64,000 bases of DNA from Ornithinibacter aureus (GCF_009858245.1 NZ_VMSB01000001.1:1674001-1738000); one strand, 5' to 3'. Shown: positions 53,801-62,163, numbered from the stretch's first letter. A program made the numbers and translations. Notes: generated by a model not told the origin, from the letters alone.

Positions 53801-54075
53801 TCGAACTCGGAGCCGTACAGGCTCGACTCATGTTTGGTCCGCGGGATGTAGAACTCCCTACGCTCCCTCTTCACCTTGTCCGTTGCCTGGCTGGCCACGA
53901 ACGTCGGAGCGGTGAAGATGAACTCCAGCTCCTCGACGCCTTCCAGCTCCTTGCGGAGCGCCTCGAAGGCGTAGATCGAGAAGGTTGAGGCGGCGATGCG
54001 GAGCTTGGAGCCGCGGGTGAGCGTGACCTTGAGGTCGTCGCCGAGAAGCTTGTTGAGGTTGTCGATGATCTCCAT
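50815..54075 (-). CDS. SNF2-type helicase with N-terminal PLD-like domain
   Basis: 1,086 residues. Residues 1-150 resemble a phospholipase-D-like module (ASTFSIYAFEALRKELEGVEELEFIFTAPTF; QQFAVVDDRAAYMPL), though a full HxK motif is not seen. The SNF2 helicase core starts around 245: WKKLYNFQRDAAVGIINKLE, Walker A ILADSVGLGKTFTALAV (about 270), DEAH-type LVVIDESHNFRN (about 365), MLSATPVNN, then GTDCISEGQNLQDC and IIQRFGRVDRIGS (motifs V-VI). It translocates on DNA. In this operon it likely adds a second motor to the type III system. Overlaps its neighbours by a few bases. Confidence 0.9.
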   Translation of the reverse strand: MEIIDNLNKLLGDDLKVTLTRGSKLRIAASTFSIYAFEALRKELEGVEELEFIFTAPTFVASQATDKVKRERREFYIPRTKHESSLYGSEFEIRLRNKLTQRAIARECADWIKRKVTFKSNKTGAPMQQFAVVDDRAAYMPLQGFTSADLGYERGDAVSNLVNKLDEAPLASAYLQTFNQIWSSPQQVEDVTQLVYEHIASVYAENSPERIYFLILYNLFSEFLEDISEDVLPDDLTGWRDSEIWKKLYNFQRDAAVGIINKLETYNGCILADSVGLGKTFTALAVIKYYESRNKSVLVLAPKKLEDNWTTYNSPYVTNPFSSDRFSYHVLAHTDLSRDRGYSGQLDLSKVNWGNFNLVVIDESHNFRNADYSEDRESRYQRLMRKVIQSGVKTKVLMLSATPVNNRFNDLKNQLQLAYEGESEQLAAKLDINTSIEQVFREAQVAFKKWSELPAEERTTDTILRMLDFDFFELLDAVTIARSRKHIQSFYDTADIGAFPSRLQPESIREPLTDLPQAPTFNEIFEQLQVLNLAVYTPLSYVFPSKMQKYVDMYAIQGGTARGNLGMTGREQGLKTLMTVNLLKRLESSVEAFRITLRKVEAAIDNALQDLDDMDAKIADLGAAFGDIEADDDDFEVPTAPSVGKRYQIDLDDMDTVSWRNDLWHDRETIRELVEAMDLITPENDRKLQRLQQVITGKVASPLNGGNKKVLLFSAFADTARYLYTNLEQTVHADNSLHLGLVTGATRPKTTLGDGFDFQKLLTFFSPGSKDKAVVFPDEPGEIDLLIGTDCISEGQNLQDCDYVVNYDIHWNPVRIIQRFGRVDRIGSKNSVIQMVNFWPDISLDEYINLKDRVENRMVIADLAATADDNLLTQESNDTKFRKEQLRRLQDEVIELEDVRTGVSITDLGLNDFRMDLLKYMEQYGDLASSPKGLHAAVPADPERGLRPGVIFALRSVDEQAKINRHNRLHPHYLIYLSDDGTVVTDHTEVKQLLDLIRASCQGAHEPIPAAYHVFNQRTNEGAEMGAYSNLLNEAISSLIDVTEQRDIDSLFSGTKTTALQQNFEGLDDFELIAFLVIVVPGATDG

Positions 54076-54290
54076 CAGCGGGCCTCCTTCGTGGAGGGCC
54101 TCGACGTCTCGTCTGCACCGCTGTTGCGCACCCAGTCGTCGACCTCAGTGACCTGGAACTTCCAGAGACGGCCGACGCGGTGGGCCGGCATGTCCTTCTT
54201 GGCGATCCAGGTATAGATGCTGTCCTTCGTGACACCCAGATGCGCGGCGATCACGTCGGCAGACACCCAGGGTTCGGTCACGCTGTGCAC
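54075..54290 (-). CDS. Excisionase-like helix-turn-helix protein
   Basis: 71 residues from GTG 54290. WVSADVIAAHLGVTKDSIYTWIAKKDMPAHRVGRLWKFQVTEVDDWVRN is a MerR/excisionase-type HTH_17 domain. First gene of the restriction island, overlapping the helicase start (ATGA). It probably controls expression of the operon so that restriction does not outrun methylation (inference). The promoter should lie just right of 54290, in an AT-richer stretch around CATATGACTTGGCAC. Confidence 0.88.
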   Translation of the reverse strand: MHSVTEPWVSADVIAAHLGVTKDSIYTWIAKKDMPAHRVGRLWKFQVTEVDDWVRNSGADETSRPSTKEAR

Positions 54291-54774
54291 GTTAGTGCCA
54301 AGTCATATGGGCTATTGCCGGTTTCACCCGATCCTTGCGGGTTCAGGCCCTGGTCGCTCGACGATTGGGGCCAGACGAACCTCAACCCACCGAGGTTGAC
54401 CGTCACCTCCGAAACCTTCCGTGACGCCCGTGGATCTACGCCCTGCCGACCATCGTGAGCTCGACGAGGAGATGCGCATGGCAATTGCCTCGTGGCGAGG
54501 CCCTGTGAAGGTGACGGTCCCACGACCGCCGGAGGACTCGGTATTAGATCCGGACTAGTCAGTGGGGCCGGCGCCTGACAGTGGGGACACATGTGGGGTC
54601 ACATCAGGTTGCGAAGCCCCACAGACAACCACCACGCGCGGAGGGCATGGTCGCGGGTCAGAGGCGTAGAACTCCCCGTTCAGCACGACTGCTCAGCACT
54701 CCGTAGGTTGTGGGTTCGTCGCTGACCCGCGGGCTGCGAGGGTTGTGTCGAACCCTGGGCCCTCGCTCTCTGCG
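54291..54774. other. Gap between restriction island and IS5
   Basis: About 480 bases. It holds the presumed island promoter and one small ORF (54421-54558); otherwise nothing I can support. Confidence 0.35.
54421..54558 (+). CDS. Small hypothetical ORF
   Basis: 45 residues from GTG 54421: DLRPADHRELDEEMRMAIASW is a plausible amphipathic helix, followed by RGPVKVTVPRPPEDSVLDPD. No clear ribosome binding site. It may be a small protein or chance. Confidence 0.25.
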   Translation: MTPVDLRPADHRELDEEMRMAIASWRGPVKVTVPRPPEDSVLDPD

Positions 54775-54777
54775 CTA

Positions 54778-55730
54778 GGGCGTGTCTCCATAAGTTGAGC
54801 GTGGTCGTCGGTGATTGTTGGGCCCATGTCTCGAACCCGAGTGTTGACCGACGCGCAGTGGGAACTGATCTCGCCGCTGATGCCGTCTTCGGATGGCAAG
54901 CAGGGCAGGCCTTTTCGTGATCACCGGCAGGTGGTCGAGGGGATCATCTACCGATACCGCACCGGGATCGCCTGGCGTGACGTGCCGGCGGAGTTCGGTC
55001 CGTGGCAGACGGTGTGGAAGCGGCAACCGTCGCTTGGCTGGGGACGGCACCTGGGACCGGGTCTTGGCCGAGTTGTTGGCCGACGCGGATGCTGCCGGGC
55101 TGATCGACTGGCAGGTCAGCGTGGACTCCACCGTCACCCGTGCGCATCAGCACGGCACGAACCTGCCCCGAGCGCAGCAGGTCACAGGGGGACCTACCGA
55201 ACTACAAGAATCTGGGCGAGGAGCCGCCTGACCACGCCGTCGGCCGCTCCCGTGGAGGCTTGTCGACCAAGATCCACCAGCTGTGCGACGGCAACGGCCG
55301 GCCGCTGGTGGTGCTGCTCGGCCCGGGGCAGGGCAGCGACTCGCGGATGTTCTCGCACCTGCTGGACGCGCTGCGTGTGCACCGCCGCGGCCGCGGGCGT
55401 CCCCGCACCACCCCCGACGCGGTGTTGGGTGACAAGGCCTACTCCAGCCGCGGCCACCGTGCCCTGCTCCGCCGGCGGGGCATCACCGCCGTCATCGCCG
55501 AACCCCAAGACCAGAAGGCGAACCGCACACGCCGCGGCGCCAAGGGCGGGCGACCTCCCGCGTTCGACACGCAGCGGTACAAGAACCGCAACGTCGTCGA
55601 ACGCAGCTTCAACACCTTCAAGCAGTGGCGGGCCCTGGCCACCCGCTACGACAAGCTCGCCCTGACCTACCGAGCCGGAGCTCTCCTACGCGCCGTCCTG
55701 ATCTGGCTCGACGCGTTAGGAGACACGCCC
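54778..55730 (+). mobile_element. IS5-family (IS427-like) insertion sequence, degraded
   Basis: The ends GGGCGTGTCTCC (left) and GGAGACACGCCC (right) are perfect 12-bp inverted repeats. CTAG occurs at both edges (54775-54778, 55730-55733), fitting the CTAG/TA target of IS427-type elements. Length about 950 bases. The transposase is spread over three frames. Confidence 0.85.
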
Positions 55731-55733
55731 TAG
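54826..55733 (+). pseudogene. IS5-family transposase with two frame breaks
   Basis: Frame 1 from ATG 54826: LTDAQWELISPLMPSSDGKQGRPFRDHRQVVEGIIYRYRTGIAWRDVPAEFGPWQTVWKR (DUF4096 domain). Near 55025 an extra base shifts to frame 2 (RRLAGDGTWDRVLAELLADADAAGLIDWQVSVDSTVTRAHQHG, carrying the first Asp). Near 55190 it moves to frame 3 (EPPDHAVGRSRGGLSTKIHQLCDGNGRPL ... VLGDKAYSS ... NRNVVERSFNTFKQWRALATRYDK, with second Asp and Glu). Two separate shifts make it non-functional unless they are sequencing errors or programmed. Confidence 0.85.
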
Positions 55734-56380
55734 TCGAGGACTTCGCCGGTGCCGCTGTCGAGTACGTCACCGTGCACGATTGTCAGATGAGGGCTAGACG
55801 GCGGGTTGGCGCCGGGTTCAGGACTGAGGAGCCCGGCATCGTTCTTGTAGGTCCGGATTCGCTGACGGCGGTGGGGGTCGCTGCTGTGGCGGGCGTGGCG
55901 ACTGGCTGACGGCCAGGGCTGGTGTCCGTTTTCGCAGTGGGACTTGAGTCGGTCCTTCATGCGGTCGAGGAAAGCGGGCAGGGCGTACCGGTGCCAGTCC
56001 TCGAGGGCGTCGCTGGTGTTGGCCATGCCGGCGCGTCGTCGTTGGTCGGCGAGGACGGCGAGGTCGTGCACGAGGTGTGGGTGTTCGGGCCAGCAGCTGG
56101 GGAGGAATGCCTCGGTGTCCCAGATGTGCTCGTGGTTGATCCAGGTGACGACGTCGTCGAGCCAGACCCAGAGCTCGAGGCGTAGGTCGGGGTGGGTGCA
56201 GGTGGGTGGGTCCCAGGGTCTGGGGAGTCTGCGGAGGTCGCCGAGGGCCTTGACCTGTTCGGGGGTGCCGGTCGCGGCGATGTTCAGCTCCCAGTAGGCG
56301 TGGTCGACGAGCCGTCCAGGGCGAGGAAACGGTCGGGCCAGCGGTCGCGGCTGCTGGCCGGGTGTGGGTTCGGTGCTCAT
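55730..56380 (-). CDS. Hypothetical protein of the transfer operon
   Basis: 216 residues. The start ATG 56380 overlaps the coupling-protein stop. WELNIAATGTPEQVKALGDLRRLPRPWDPPTCTHPDLRLELWVWLDDVVTWINHEHIWD is a Trp-rich, probably folded core; the C-terminus is His/Arg-rich, then HGDVLDSGTGEVLD. It resembles DUF4913-type plasmid proteins found next to TraD-like genes. Its stop codon TAG lies in the CTAG at the edge of the IS5, so the IS may have replaced its natural end. Confidence 0.65.
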   Translation of the reverse strand: MSTEPTPGQQPRPLARPFPRPGRLVDHAYWELNIAATGTPEQVKALGDLRRLPRPWDPPTCTHPDLRLELWVWLDDVVTWINHEHIWDTEAFLPSCWPEHPHLVHDLAVLADQRRRAGMANTSDALEDWHRYALPAFLDRMKDRLKSHCENGHQPWPSASRHARHSSDPHRRQRIRTYKNDAGLLSPEPGANPPSSPHLTIVHGDVLDSGTGEVLD

Positions 56381-57825
56381 GGCTTGCCTCCTGGGTCGTT
56401 GCCTAGTCCGTGGCGGCGGGCTTCGACGAGGGCTGCGGTGGCGCGCGCCTGAGGGGCGATCTGCGTGTCCTGGGTGGCGGCGAGCCGGTCCCGGGTCTGT
56501 CGTTGGGCGTCGAGCAGGGCGCGTCCGGGTTTGCCGTCGATGCAGCGGGTGAGTTTGGCGATGAGGGGTTTGCTGTTCTCGGCGACGACCAAGGCGTGGC
56601 GTTCGGTGAGCTGGCGGACTTCGGCGCCGGTGAGGATGGGGATGTCCTCACCGGTGACGGAGCGTTGGGACCGGCCGGACTGCCACGTGGTGCGGGCAAC
56701 GCGCACGGGGCCGAGGAGGTCGGAGATCTCCTGGTTGAACGCGACGTCCTTGGACCCGCCGAACAGGACCAGGGTGTTGGTCAGGCCCAGGACAGCGCGG
56801 GCTTGGTGCTCACCGAAGATCTGGGTGAGCTGGGCCCGAGTTTGGGCGGCCCAGATGAACGAGATCCCGAGAGCGCGTTCGTTGGCCATCCTGGTCTGCA
56901 GGGTCGGTAGCGGTGCGGTGGAGGGCAGCTCGTCCAGGCAAGCGAGCATCGGCGGGCACATCCGCCCCCACCGGGACCGGGTCGCGAGGGTCAGCGCGGT
57001 GTCGAGGACGTGTTCGGCGACGGCGGTCATCAGCGGTGACGCGGACTCGTACGGGCTCTCCCGGCCGAGCAGGTAGATCGTGCCCCCGCACTTGATGACG
57101 TCGGCGATGTCCGTCGCCGGGCGTCCCGGGCCGGGGACGCAGCGACGGCGGATCTCTTCCTGGAAGAACAGGGCCAGGGCTTGTTGGACGGTGGTGATGG
57201 TGTTGCCGGCGGTGCGGTCGTCCCCCCGCAGCGCCCCGTGGAGGAGTCCGTGCCAGAACGGTGCGGCGTGCGGGTGCTCGCGCAGGATCTCGGTCGGCTC
57301 CACGGCGGCGACGGGGTTGGCGACCCAGCGCAGCACGTCGTCCAAGCTGCGGCCGGTCAGCGCTGCGGCGTGGAAGTAGCCCTGGATGACCTTGGCGGCT
57401 TCGGCGGCGTAGAACCGGGCGGCGTCGTCGCCTTGGCCGCGGGCGCCGGCACCTGAGACGGTGCCGGCTGTGAAGGCCTTGGCGCGTTTCTCGGCGACCA
57501 TGGGGTCCACGCAGCCGGAGATGGGGTCCCACACGAGCTCGGGTAGGCCGGGTGCGAGCCCGAACGGGTCGAGCACGACGCACGGGCGGTCATTGGTGGA
57601 GCGGTGCCCGATGGACAGCAGCAGGTCATCCGCTTTGGTGAGGGTGACCAGGGCGGCTCCGGGGGCTGCGAGCAGGGCGGGGATGAGCAGGTCCAGGGTC
57701 TTGCCGGAGCCTTGGGGGCCGATGACGCCGGCGGTGCGGTCCCAGGGCACCCACAGGTCCCCACCGCGGGGTTCGTGCGCCTTCCCGAGGCGCCACCCGA
57801 CCTGGCAAGGGTCGAAGCGGGTCAT
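56377..57825 (-). CDS. Type IV coupling protein (TraD/TraG-like)
   Basis: 482 residues from ATG 57825. Walker A VIGPQGSGKTLDLLIPALL (residue 35 on), PCVVLDPFGLAPGLPELVWDPI, Walker B MLACLDELPSTAPLPTL, and FIWAAQTRAQLTQIFGEHQARAVLGLTNTLVLFGG are hallmarks of the VirD4/TraG AAA+ family. There is no N-terminal membrane domain in this protein. The overlapping upstream gene encodes a separate multi-helix protein that may supply the membrane anchor. Its role is to bring the relaxase-DNA complex to the secretion channel. Confidence 0.92.
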   Translation of the reverse strand: MTRFDPCQVGWRLGKAHEPRGGDLWVPWDRTAGVIGPQGSGKTLDLLIPALLAAPGAALVTLTKADDLLLSIGHRSTNDRPCVVLDPFGLAPGLPELVWDPISGCVDPMVAEKRAKAFTAGTVSGAGARGQGDDAARFYAAEAAKVIQGYFHAAALTGRSLDDVLRWVANPVAAVEPTEILREHPHAAPFWHGLLHGALRGDDRTAGNTITTVQQALALFFQEEIRRRCVPGPGRPATDIADVIKCGGTIYLLGRESPYESASPLMTAVAEHVLDTALTLATRSRWGRMCPPMLACLDELPSTAPLPTLQTRMANERALGISFIWAAQTRAQLTQIFGEHQARAVLGLTNTLVLFGGSKDVAFNQEISDLLGPVRVARTTWQSGRSQRSVTGEDIPILTGAEVRQLTERHALVVAENSKPLIAKLTRCIDGKPGRALLDAQRQTRDRLAATQDTQIAPQARATAALVEARRHGLGNDPGGKP

Positions 57826-58271
57826 CGCCGATCTCCCTTGCCGTGCAGGTCGGGGCGAACCACGGGCGCGACCTTTCGCAGGCGTCCGACGCCGAGGAGG
57901 GTGTCGGCTTCGGCGCGGCTGGCCATGCCACGAACCCGTGCCGGGCCCCACTGGCGCATCCCGGCGATGACGGCCCACACGATGAGGATCACCGTGACGA
58001 CCTCGACGAGCACCAGGCACGTGTAGAGCAGCGCGGGCGAGGCCGAGGCCCCGGGGTCCAGGCCGGCTCGGGCGTCACCGTCGAGGATGCCCGGCAGTGC
58101 GGTGAACAGGGCGGCGTGGGGGGTGAAGTCCCAGCCGGCGCCGGCGAACACGTTGGCCATGGTGCGGGCGGTGTGCGCGGCGAGGACGAGGGTGAGGACC
58201 ACGGTGATGGTTGCGGTGAGCGGGATCTCCCAGGTGTACGGGTAGGGGGTGGTGCGTCGTGACTGCTGCAT
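57822..58271 (-). CDS. Membrane protein, possible anchor for the coupling protein
   Basis: 149 residues, three predicted helices (about 17-40, 48-66, 85-106) and a basic cytoplasmic tail (MRQWGPARVRGMASRAEADTLLGVGRLRKVAPVVRPDL). It overlaps the start of the coupling protein by four bases, and that protein lacks membrane segments. In other systems the coupling protein has its own N-terminal helices, so a split architecture is plausible (inference). Confidence 0.65.
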   Translation of the reverse strand: MQQSRRTTPYPYTWEIPLTATITVVLTLVLAAHTARTMANVFAGAGWDFTPHAALFTALPGILDGDARAGLDPGASASPALLYTCLVLVEVVTVILIVWAVIAGMRQWGPARVRGMASRAEADTLLGVGRLRKVAPVVRPDLHGKGDRR

Positions 58272-58351
58272 GGTTCTGCGTCCTCTCCTGAGTTGAGTGC
58301 GTGACCGAGGTCGATCGGTTGTGGGGTCTCGCGGTCAAGGGGGCTGGGTGG

Positions 58352-58771
58352 TCATCGGGACCTCCCGGGCGGGGGTGTCGCTGCCGGTCGCGGTGGGGCA
58401 CGGTGGCGCGCTCCGCGGGCGGGGTGCGGGTCTGGCTCTTGAGCCGGGTCGAGGATGGTGGGCCCTGTTGGCGGCGGGGTCTGCTGCAGCCGTCGCTCGA
58501 GCAGGGCTTGCGCGTACCGGGTCACGGCTGCGGCGACGCCATCGGGGGGGTCGGTCACGTCGAAGTGGTCTGCGACCCTGCCGTGCAGGTCAGGTCGCCC
58601 CTGAGCGAGCAGGGCGAGCTTCTGCCGCAACGGGGTCAGGGCGCCGTCGAGTCGCCCGTGCGCGAAGTACGGAGAGGGGGTGTGGTCGGCGGCGTCACGG
58701 ACGGCCCTTCCGACGTCACGCCGGACGAGGGCAACGATGTCCAGCTCGCGACGTTCCGGCGTGGTCGTCAT
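58352..58771 (-). CDS. Hypothetical protein of the transfer operon
   Basis: 139 residues from ATG 58771, overlapping the hydrolase stop. The first 95 residues are helical and charged (RRELDIVALVRRDVGRAVRDAADH; GALTPLRQKLALLAQGRPDL); the rest is Pro/Arg-rich. No family recognised. It sits between the cell-wall hydrolase and the membrane/coupling pair. Confidence 0.6.
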   Translation of the reverse strand: MTTTPERRELDIVALVRRDVGRAVRDAADHTPSPYFAHGRLDGALTPLRQKLALLAQGRPDLHGRVADHFDVTDPPDGVAAAVTRYAQALLERRLQQTPPPTGPTILDPAQEPDPHPARGARHRAPPRPAATPPPGRSR

Positions 58772-60330
58772 CGGGTGCTCCCGGTGGGGGTGGCGGGCCG
58801 CCAGATCTCGAAGATGGAGTGGCCGGTGTAGCGGTAGGTAAAGGTGCCCACCCCGGCTCGGGTCCTCTTGGCCTCGACCGTCGTCCTGGTCGTGGGGTCT
58901 TTGACGATGACGACGTGCCCGATGGCGTTGGGACCGAGGTAGCTGTCCCAGAAGATCAGGTCGCCGGGGCGTTCCTGCCCGGGTGCGATCCGGGTGCCGG
59001 CCCCGGCGGCGAGCCAGTCGCGTTGGGCACCGGCCGTGCGCGGCATGGACACACCGGCCTGCCGGTAGGCGGCCTGGGTGAAGGACGAACAGTCCCACGC
59101 GTTCGGGCCGTTCGCGCCGTACACATACGGTTCCCCGGCCTGCTGCCCGGCCCAGGCCAGCACGGCGGCGACCCGGTCGGCCGGCAGCGGTGTCGCGCTC
59201 GGGTCGCCCTGCCCGCCAGCGCAGCTCGTCGGGTCGCCCAGGACAAGCCCGCCGCCGTAGGCGTGGGCGTAGTAAAGGACGTCGTTGACGTACCAGGTAG
59301 CGTGGTTGTACGCGAACAGCGCCCGCCGGACCCCGGCCTGGCCCCTGGTGACCCCGGACCGGGTGAGGTAGTTCGCCGCCGAGAACACGCTGTCGGCGTC
59401 GCTGGTGATGACGGCGCGGCCGTCGCCGTCGCCGTCGACGCCGTACGCGGCGAACGTGGCGGGCATGAACTGCATCAGTCCTCGCGCCCCGGCGCTTGAG
59501 GTGGCGGTCGTGCGTCCGTGGGCGGTCTCTTCCATCCCGATCCCGGCGAGCAGGGTCCACGGCAGCTGGTACCTGCTCCCCGCCGCAACGTAGAGGGCCT
59601 TGACCGTGGCCGGGATGGGGGCGGGAGGGGTGTGCAGGGAGTTCAGGCGCGGGGTGCCCGCCGGGGGCAGGTCGAACCCGATCCCGCCCTCCACCCCCGC
59701 CGGCACCGGAGCGGTGGGGGTGGGTGTGACGGCGCGTCCGTCCAGGGGTGCACCGCGCTCAGCCATGAAGGCCACCGGGTCGACCGGGGCGCCGTTGATG
59801 AGGATCTCGAAGTGGAGGTGGTTGCCGGTGGAGGTCCCGGTGGACCCTTCGACGCCCAGGACCTGCCCGGCGGTCACAGCGGTTCCGACGGTGATGGTGG
59901 TGTTGAGGCGGGCGAGGTGGGCGTACCGGGAGACGATGCCGGCGCCGTGGTCGATGTCGACGGCGTTGCCGTACCCGCCGCGGTCCCCGGCGGCGGTGAC
60001 CGTGCCCGAGGCTGCGGCGACGACCGGTCCGGGCCCGGGGAGGGCGACCAGGTCGACCCCGGCGTGCAGCCTCCACTCGTGGTGGATCGGGTGGAACCGC
60101 ATCCCGAACACCGAGGTGCGCACGTACGCCTGCTGGAACGGTGGCCGCCAGGGCCCGCTGGCCGCCACGGTGGTCGCGCAGTCCAGGCGCTGCTGCTCGG
60201 CGACGGCCGGGGTGATGACCGCGGTCAGGACGACCGCGGCCCCTAACGGCCCCGCGAGCAGGGCGGCGGCCAGGGCGGCGATGACCCACCCGACCCGACT
60301 GCTGCTGCTGCTGCTGCTGCTGCTGCCCAT
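58768..60330 (-). CDS. Three-domain peptidoglycan hydrolase (M23, SLT, NlpC/P60)
   Basis: 520 residues. After a poly-Ser start (MGSSSSSSSSSR) a membrane anchor or signal helix spans about 13-43. M23 peptidase: FHPIHHEWRLHAGVDLVALPG and GNHLHFEILING (zinc ligands H, D, HxH), about 75-185. SLT lytic transglycosylase: TLLAGIGMEETAHGRT (catalytic Glu) and GARGLMQFMPATFAAYGVDGDGDG, about 235-335. NlpC/P60: YVYGANGPNAWDCSSFTQAAYRQ (catalytic Cys) and IGHVVIVKD (His), about 385-510. It opens the cell wall for the conjugation channel, as VirB1-type enzymes do. Confidence 0.93.
   Translation of the reverse strand: MGSSSSSSSSSRVGWVIAALAAALLAGPLGAAVVLTAVITPAVAEQQRLDCATTVAASGPWRPPFQQAYVRTSVFGMRFHPIHHEWRLHAGVDLVALPGPGPVVAAASGTVTAAGDRGGYGNAVDIDHGAGIVSRYAHLARLNTTITVGTAVTAGQVLGVEGSTGTSTGNHLHFEILINGAPVDPVAFMAERGAPLDGRAVTPTPTAPVPAGVEGGIGFDLPPAGTPRLNSLHTPPAPIPATVKALYVAAGSRYQLPWTLLAGIGMEETAHGRTTATSSAGARGLMQFMPATFAAYGVDGDGDGRAVITSDADSVFSAANYLTRSGVTRGQAGVRRALFAYNHATWYVNDVLYYAHAYGGGLVLGDPTSCAGGQGDPSATPLPADRVAAVLAWAGQQAGEPYVYGANGPNAWDCSSFTQAAYRQAGVSMPRTAGAQRDWLAAGAGTRIAPGQERPGDLIFWDSYLGPNAIGHVVIVKDPTTRTTVEAKRTRAGVGTFTYRYTGHSIFEIWRPATPTGSTR
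60301..60324. repeat. (GCT)8 trinucleotide repeat
   Basis: Eight GCT units encode a Ser run at residues 3-11 (with one adjoining ACT) of the cell-wall hydrolase. Changes in copy number would keep the frame. Confidence 0.9.
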
Positions 60331-60355
60331 GCTCGCCTCCTTCCTTCTTCCTGGT

Positions 60356-61876
60356 TCAGGCGGCGCCGGTGATGGCGTCGTTGGTGAACGTCAGGGCCGC
60401 CTCGAGGGGGTGCAGGACGGTTTGGACCTTGTACTGCTGGTCCCCGACGCACCACAGGGCGCGTCCCTTGCCCTGCATGGCCCACCGGGTGACGACGTCG
60501 CGGGCGATCGGCCCCAGGCCGAGGAGGTCTTCGAGGTCGGCGGCGACGCCGTGGTCCTGGCCGTGGAGGATCTTGACGTCGGTCAGGTGCAGCAGGTCCT
60601 TGGCGATGGTGACGGCTTGGGAGCCGGCGTCGCCGACGGAGAGCAGGTCTGCGGGTTTGTGGGCGTTGACCCACTGGATGTCACCGGCGGCTCGGGACAG
60701 GCGAAGGTCCTGGTCGAAGGACTTCACCGCCTCGGGGCCCAGGCGCATCTGTTTCCACACCTCGTCGCGCACGTTGATCCGCAGGTCCCCCGGTGTCGCG
60801 TTCTCGCGCATCCCCCGTCCCCAGGAGGACAGGCAGGTCAGGGCGATGCCGACGGCCTCGTCCCCGAGCGGCATCAACCGGGACAGGGACAACGAGGCGA
60901 TGGGGGCGTCCCAGTCGACGTCGATGGTGGTGTGGGCGTCGAACAGTCCGGCCAGCGCCCCGTCGACGAGCTGCCCGAGGGCGTCGCGCAGCAGCCGGGT
61001 CTCGTCGAGGAACTGCCTGGCGCTGGCGTACCGGCACTCCTCGATGAGCTGCGGTGTGGGGGTGGTCAGCTGGTGCCACAGGGCGGGGATGGTGGTCTCG
61101 GCCAGTCGGGTGGCGCCGGTGGCGTACCCGGTGAGGTCGCGCAGGGCGGCCTTGACGACCTGCTCCTCCACGGGCCCGAACGGCACCGGGGTGGCACCGA
61201 TGCGTTGGGAGCCGACCAGCCCGCGGATCAGGGTGAGCCAGCGCCCGAAGACGATCCCGGAGCGGGTGTGCGCGCCGTGGCGGTCCAGGGTGTCCCACCC
61301 GGCGGCCAGGGGCCCGAACGACAGCGGGTTGATCCGGGCGGGCAGGCCGGGGCCGATGCGGATCGGGTCGACCCCGAAGAAGGTGCACAGCGGTTCGTAC
61401 TCGTCCTTGGGGTCGCCCAGGACCAGGGCGCGGTACCCGAAGTCCATCATCCGCAGCAGGAACGCCTTGGTGGTGGCGGACTTGCCCCGGCCGGGTTTGC
61501 CGAAGCACATGACGTTGGGGTTGGTGACCGGGACGTCGTCGCGCAGGACCCACCCGAACGGGTCGGCGTAGAACGACCCGCCGGACAGGACGTCGATGCC
61601 CATCTGCGCACCGGTGGGGGGCAGGCCGGGGGTGGCGATCAGTGGCCACAGCACCGGCGCCTGGTCGCTCGTCATCCGCCAGGACGACACTGGCGCAGCC
61701 GGTGACGCGGCCCAGCCGCGGCCGGCCCGGCGTGGCCCGCGGCGTGAGGCGCGGGTGAACAGCCGGGCCTCCTTGGCCCGGGCGGGCTCGACTGCCGCGG
61801 CGGGTAGGTCGTGGCCGAAGTCGGCGAGCAGCCGGCCCACGTCGCGGCCCGGACGGCTACGGCGGGGGCGGGTCAT
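60356..61876 (-). CDS. VirB4/TraC-like conjugation ATPase
   Basis: 506 residues from ATG 61876. Walker A CFGKPGRGKSATTKAFLLRMM (about residue 122), then ALVLGDPKDEYEPLCTFFGV and a Walker-B-like region SLSLSRLMPLGDE. KDLLHLTDVKILHGQDHGVAADLEDLLGL near the end fits VirB4 ATPases of actinobacterial elements. The N-terminal VirB4 domain is very short here; part of that role may be taken by the SCO6880 protein two genes upstream. It powers the type IV secretion channel. Confidence 0.85.
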   Translation of the reverse strand: MTRPRRSRPGRDVGRLLADFGHDLPAAAVEPARAKEARLFTRASRRGPRRAGRGWAASPAAPVSSWRMTSDQAPVLWPLIATPGLPPTGAQMGIDVLSGGSFYADPFGWVLRDDVPVTNPNVMCFGKPGRGKSATTKAFLLRMMDFGYRALVLGDPKDEYEPLCTFFGVDPIRIGPGLPARINPLSFGPLAAGWDTLDRHGAHTRSGIVFGRWLTLIRGLVGSQRIGATPVPFGPVEEQVVKAALRDLTGYATGATRLAETTIPALWHQLTTPTPQLIEECRYASARQFLDETRLLRDALGQLVDGALAGLFDAHTTIDVDWDAPIASLSLSRLMPLGDEAVGIALTCLSSWGRGMRENATPGDLRINVRDEVWKQMRLGPEAVKSFDQDLRLSRAAGDIQWVNAHKPADLLSVGDAGSQAVTIAKDLLHLTDVKILHGQDHGVAADLEDLLGLGPIARDVVTRWAMQGKGRALWCVGDQQYKVQTVLHPLEAALTFTNDAITGAA

Positions 61877-62163
61877 CGCCACCACCTCGGGACCTGGCCG
61901 TCAGCGTCGAACAGGTCGGGGTCGGACAGGGCGAGGTCGTCTCGGTCGAGCGCAGGCCGGTCGACCGCGTGGCCCGGCAGTTCGGGGTAGTCGGGGTGGT
62001 CTGGGTGGGTCTGGGCGCGGGCGCGTTCGGCTTCGGCTTGGAGGTCGGCTGCCTGGTCGGGCAGTCCTGCGCTGCTCAGGATCTTCGCGGAGGCCACGCA
62101 GGCGGTGGCGTAGTGCTCCACGGCGCGGTCGGTGTCGCCGTACCGGTGCGGGTAGGTGGTCAT
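61873..62163 (-). CDS. Small hypothetical protein of the transfer operon
   Basis: 96 residues from ATG 62163, overlapping both neighbours by four bases. The first half is one helical hairpin (DRAVEHYATACVASAKILSSAGLPDQAADLQAEAERARAQT); the second half is acidic and Pro-rich, ending VPRWWR. No family recognised. Confidence 0.65.
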   Translation of the reverse strand: MTTYPHRYGDTDRAVEHYATACVASAKILSSAGLPDQAADLQAEAERARAQTHPDHPDYPELPGHAVDRPALDRDDLALSDPDLFDADGQVPRWWR

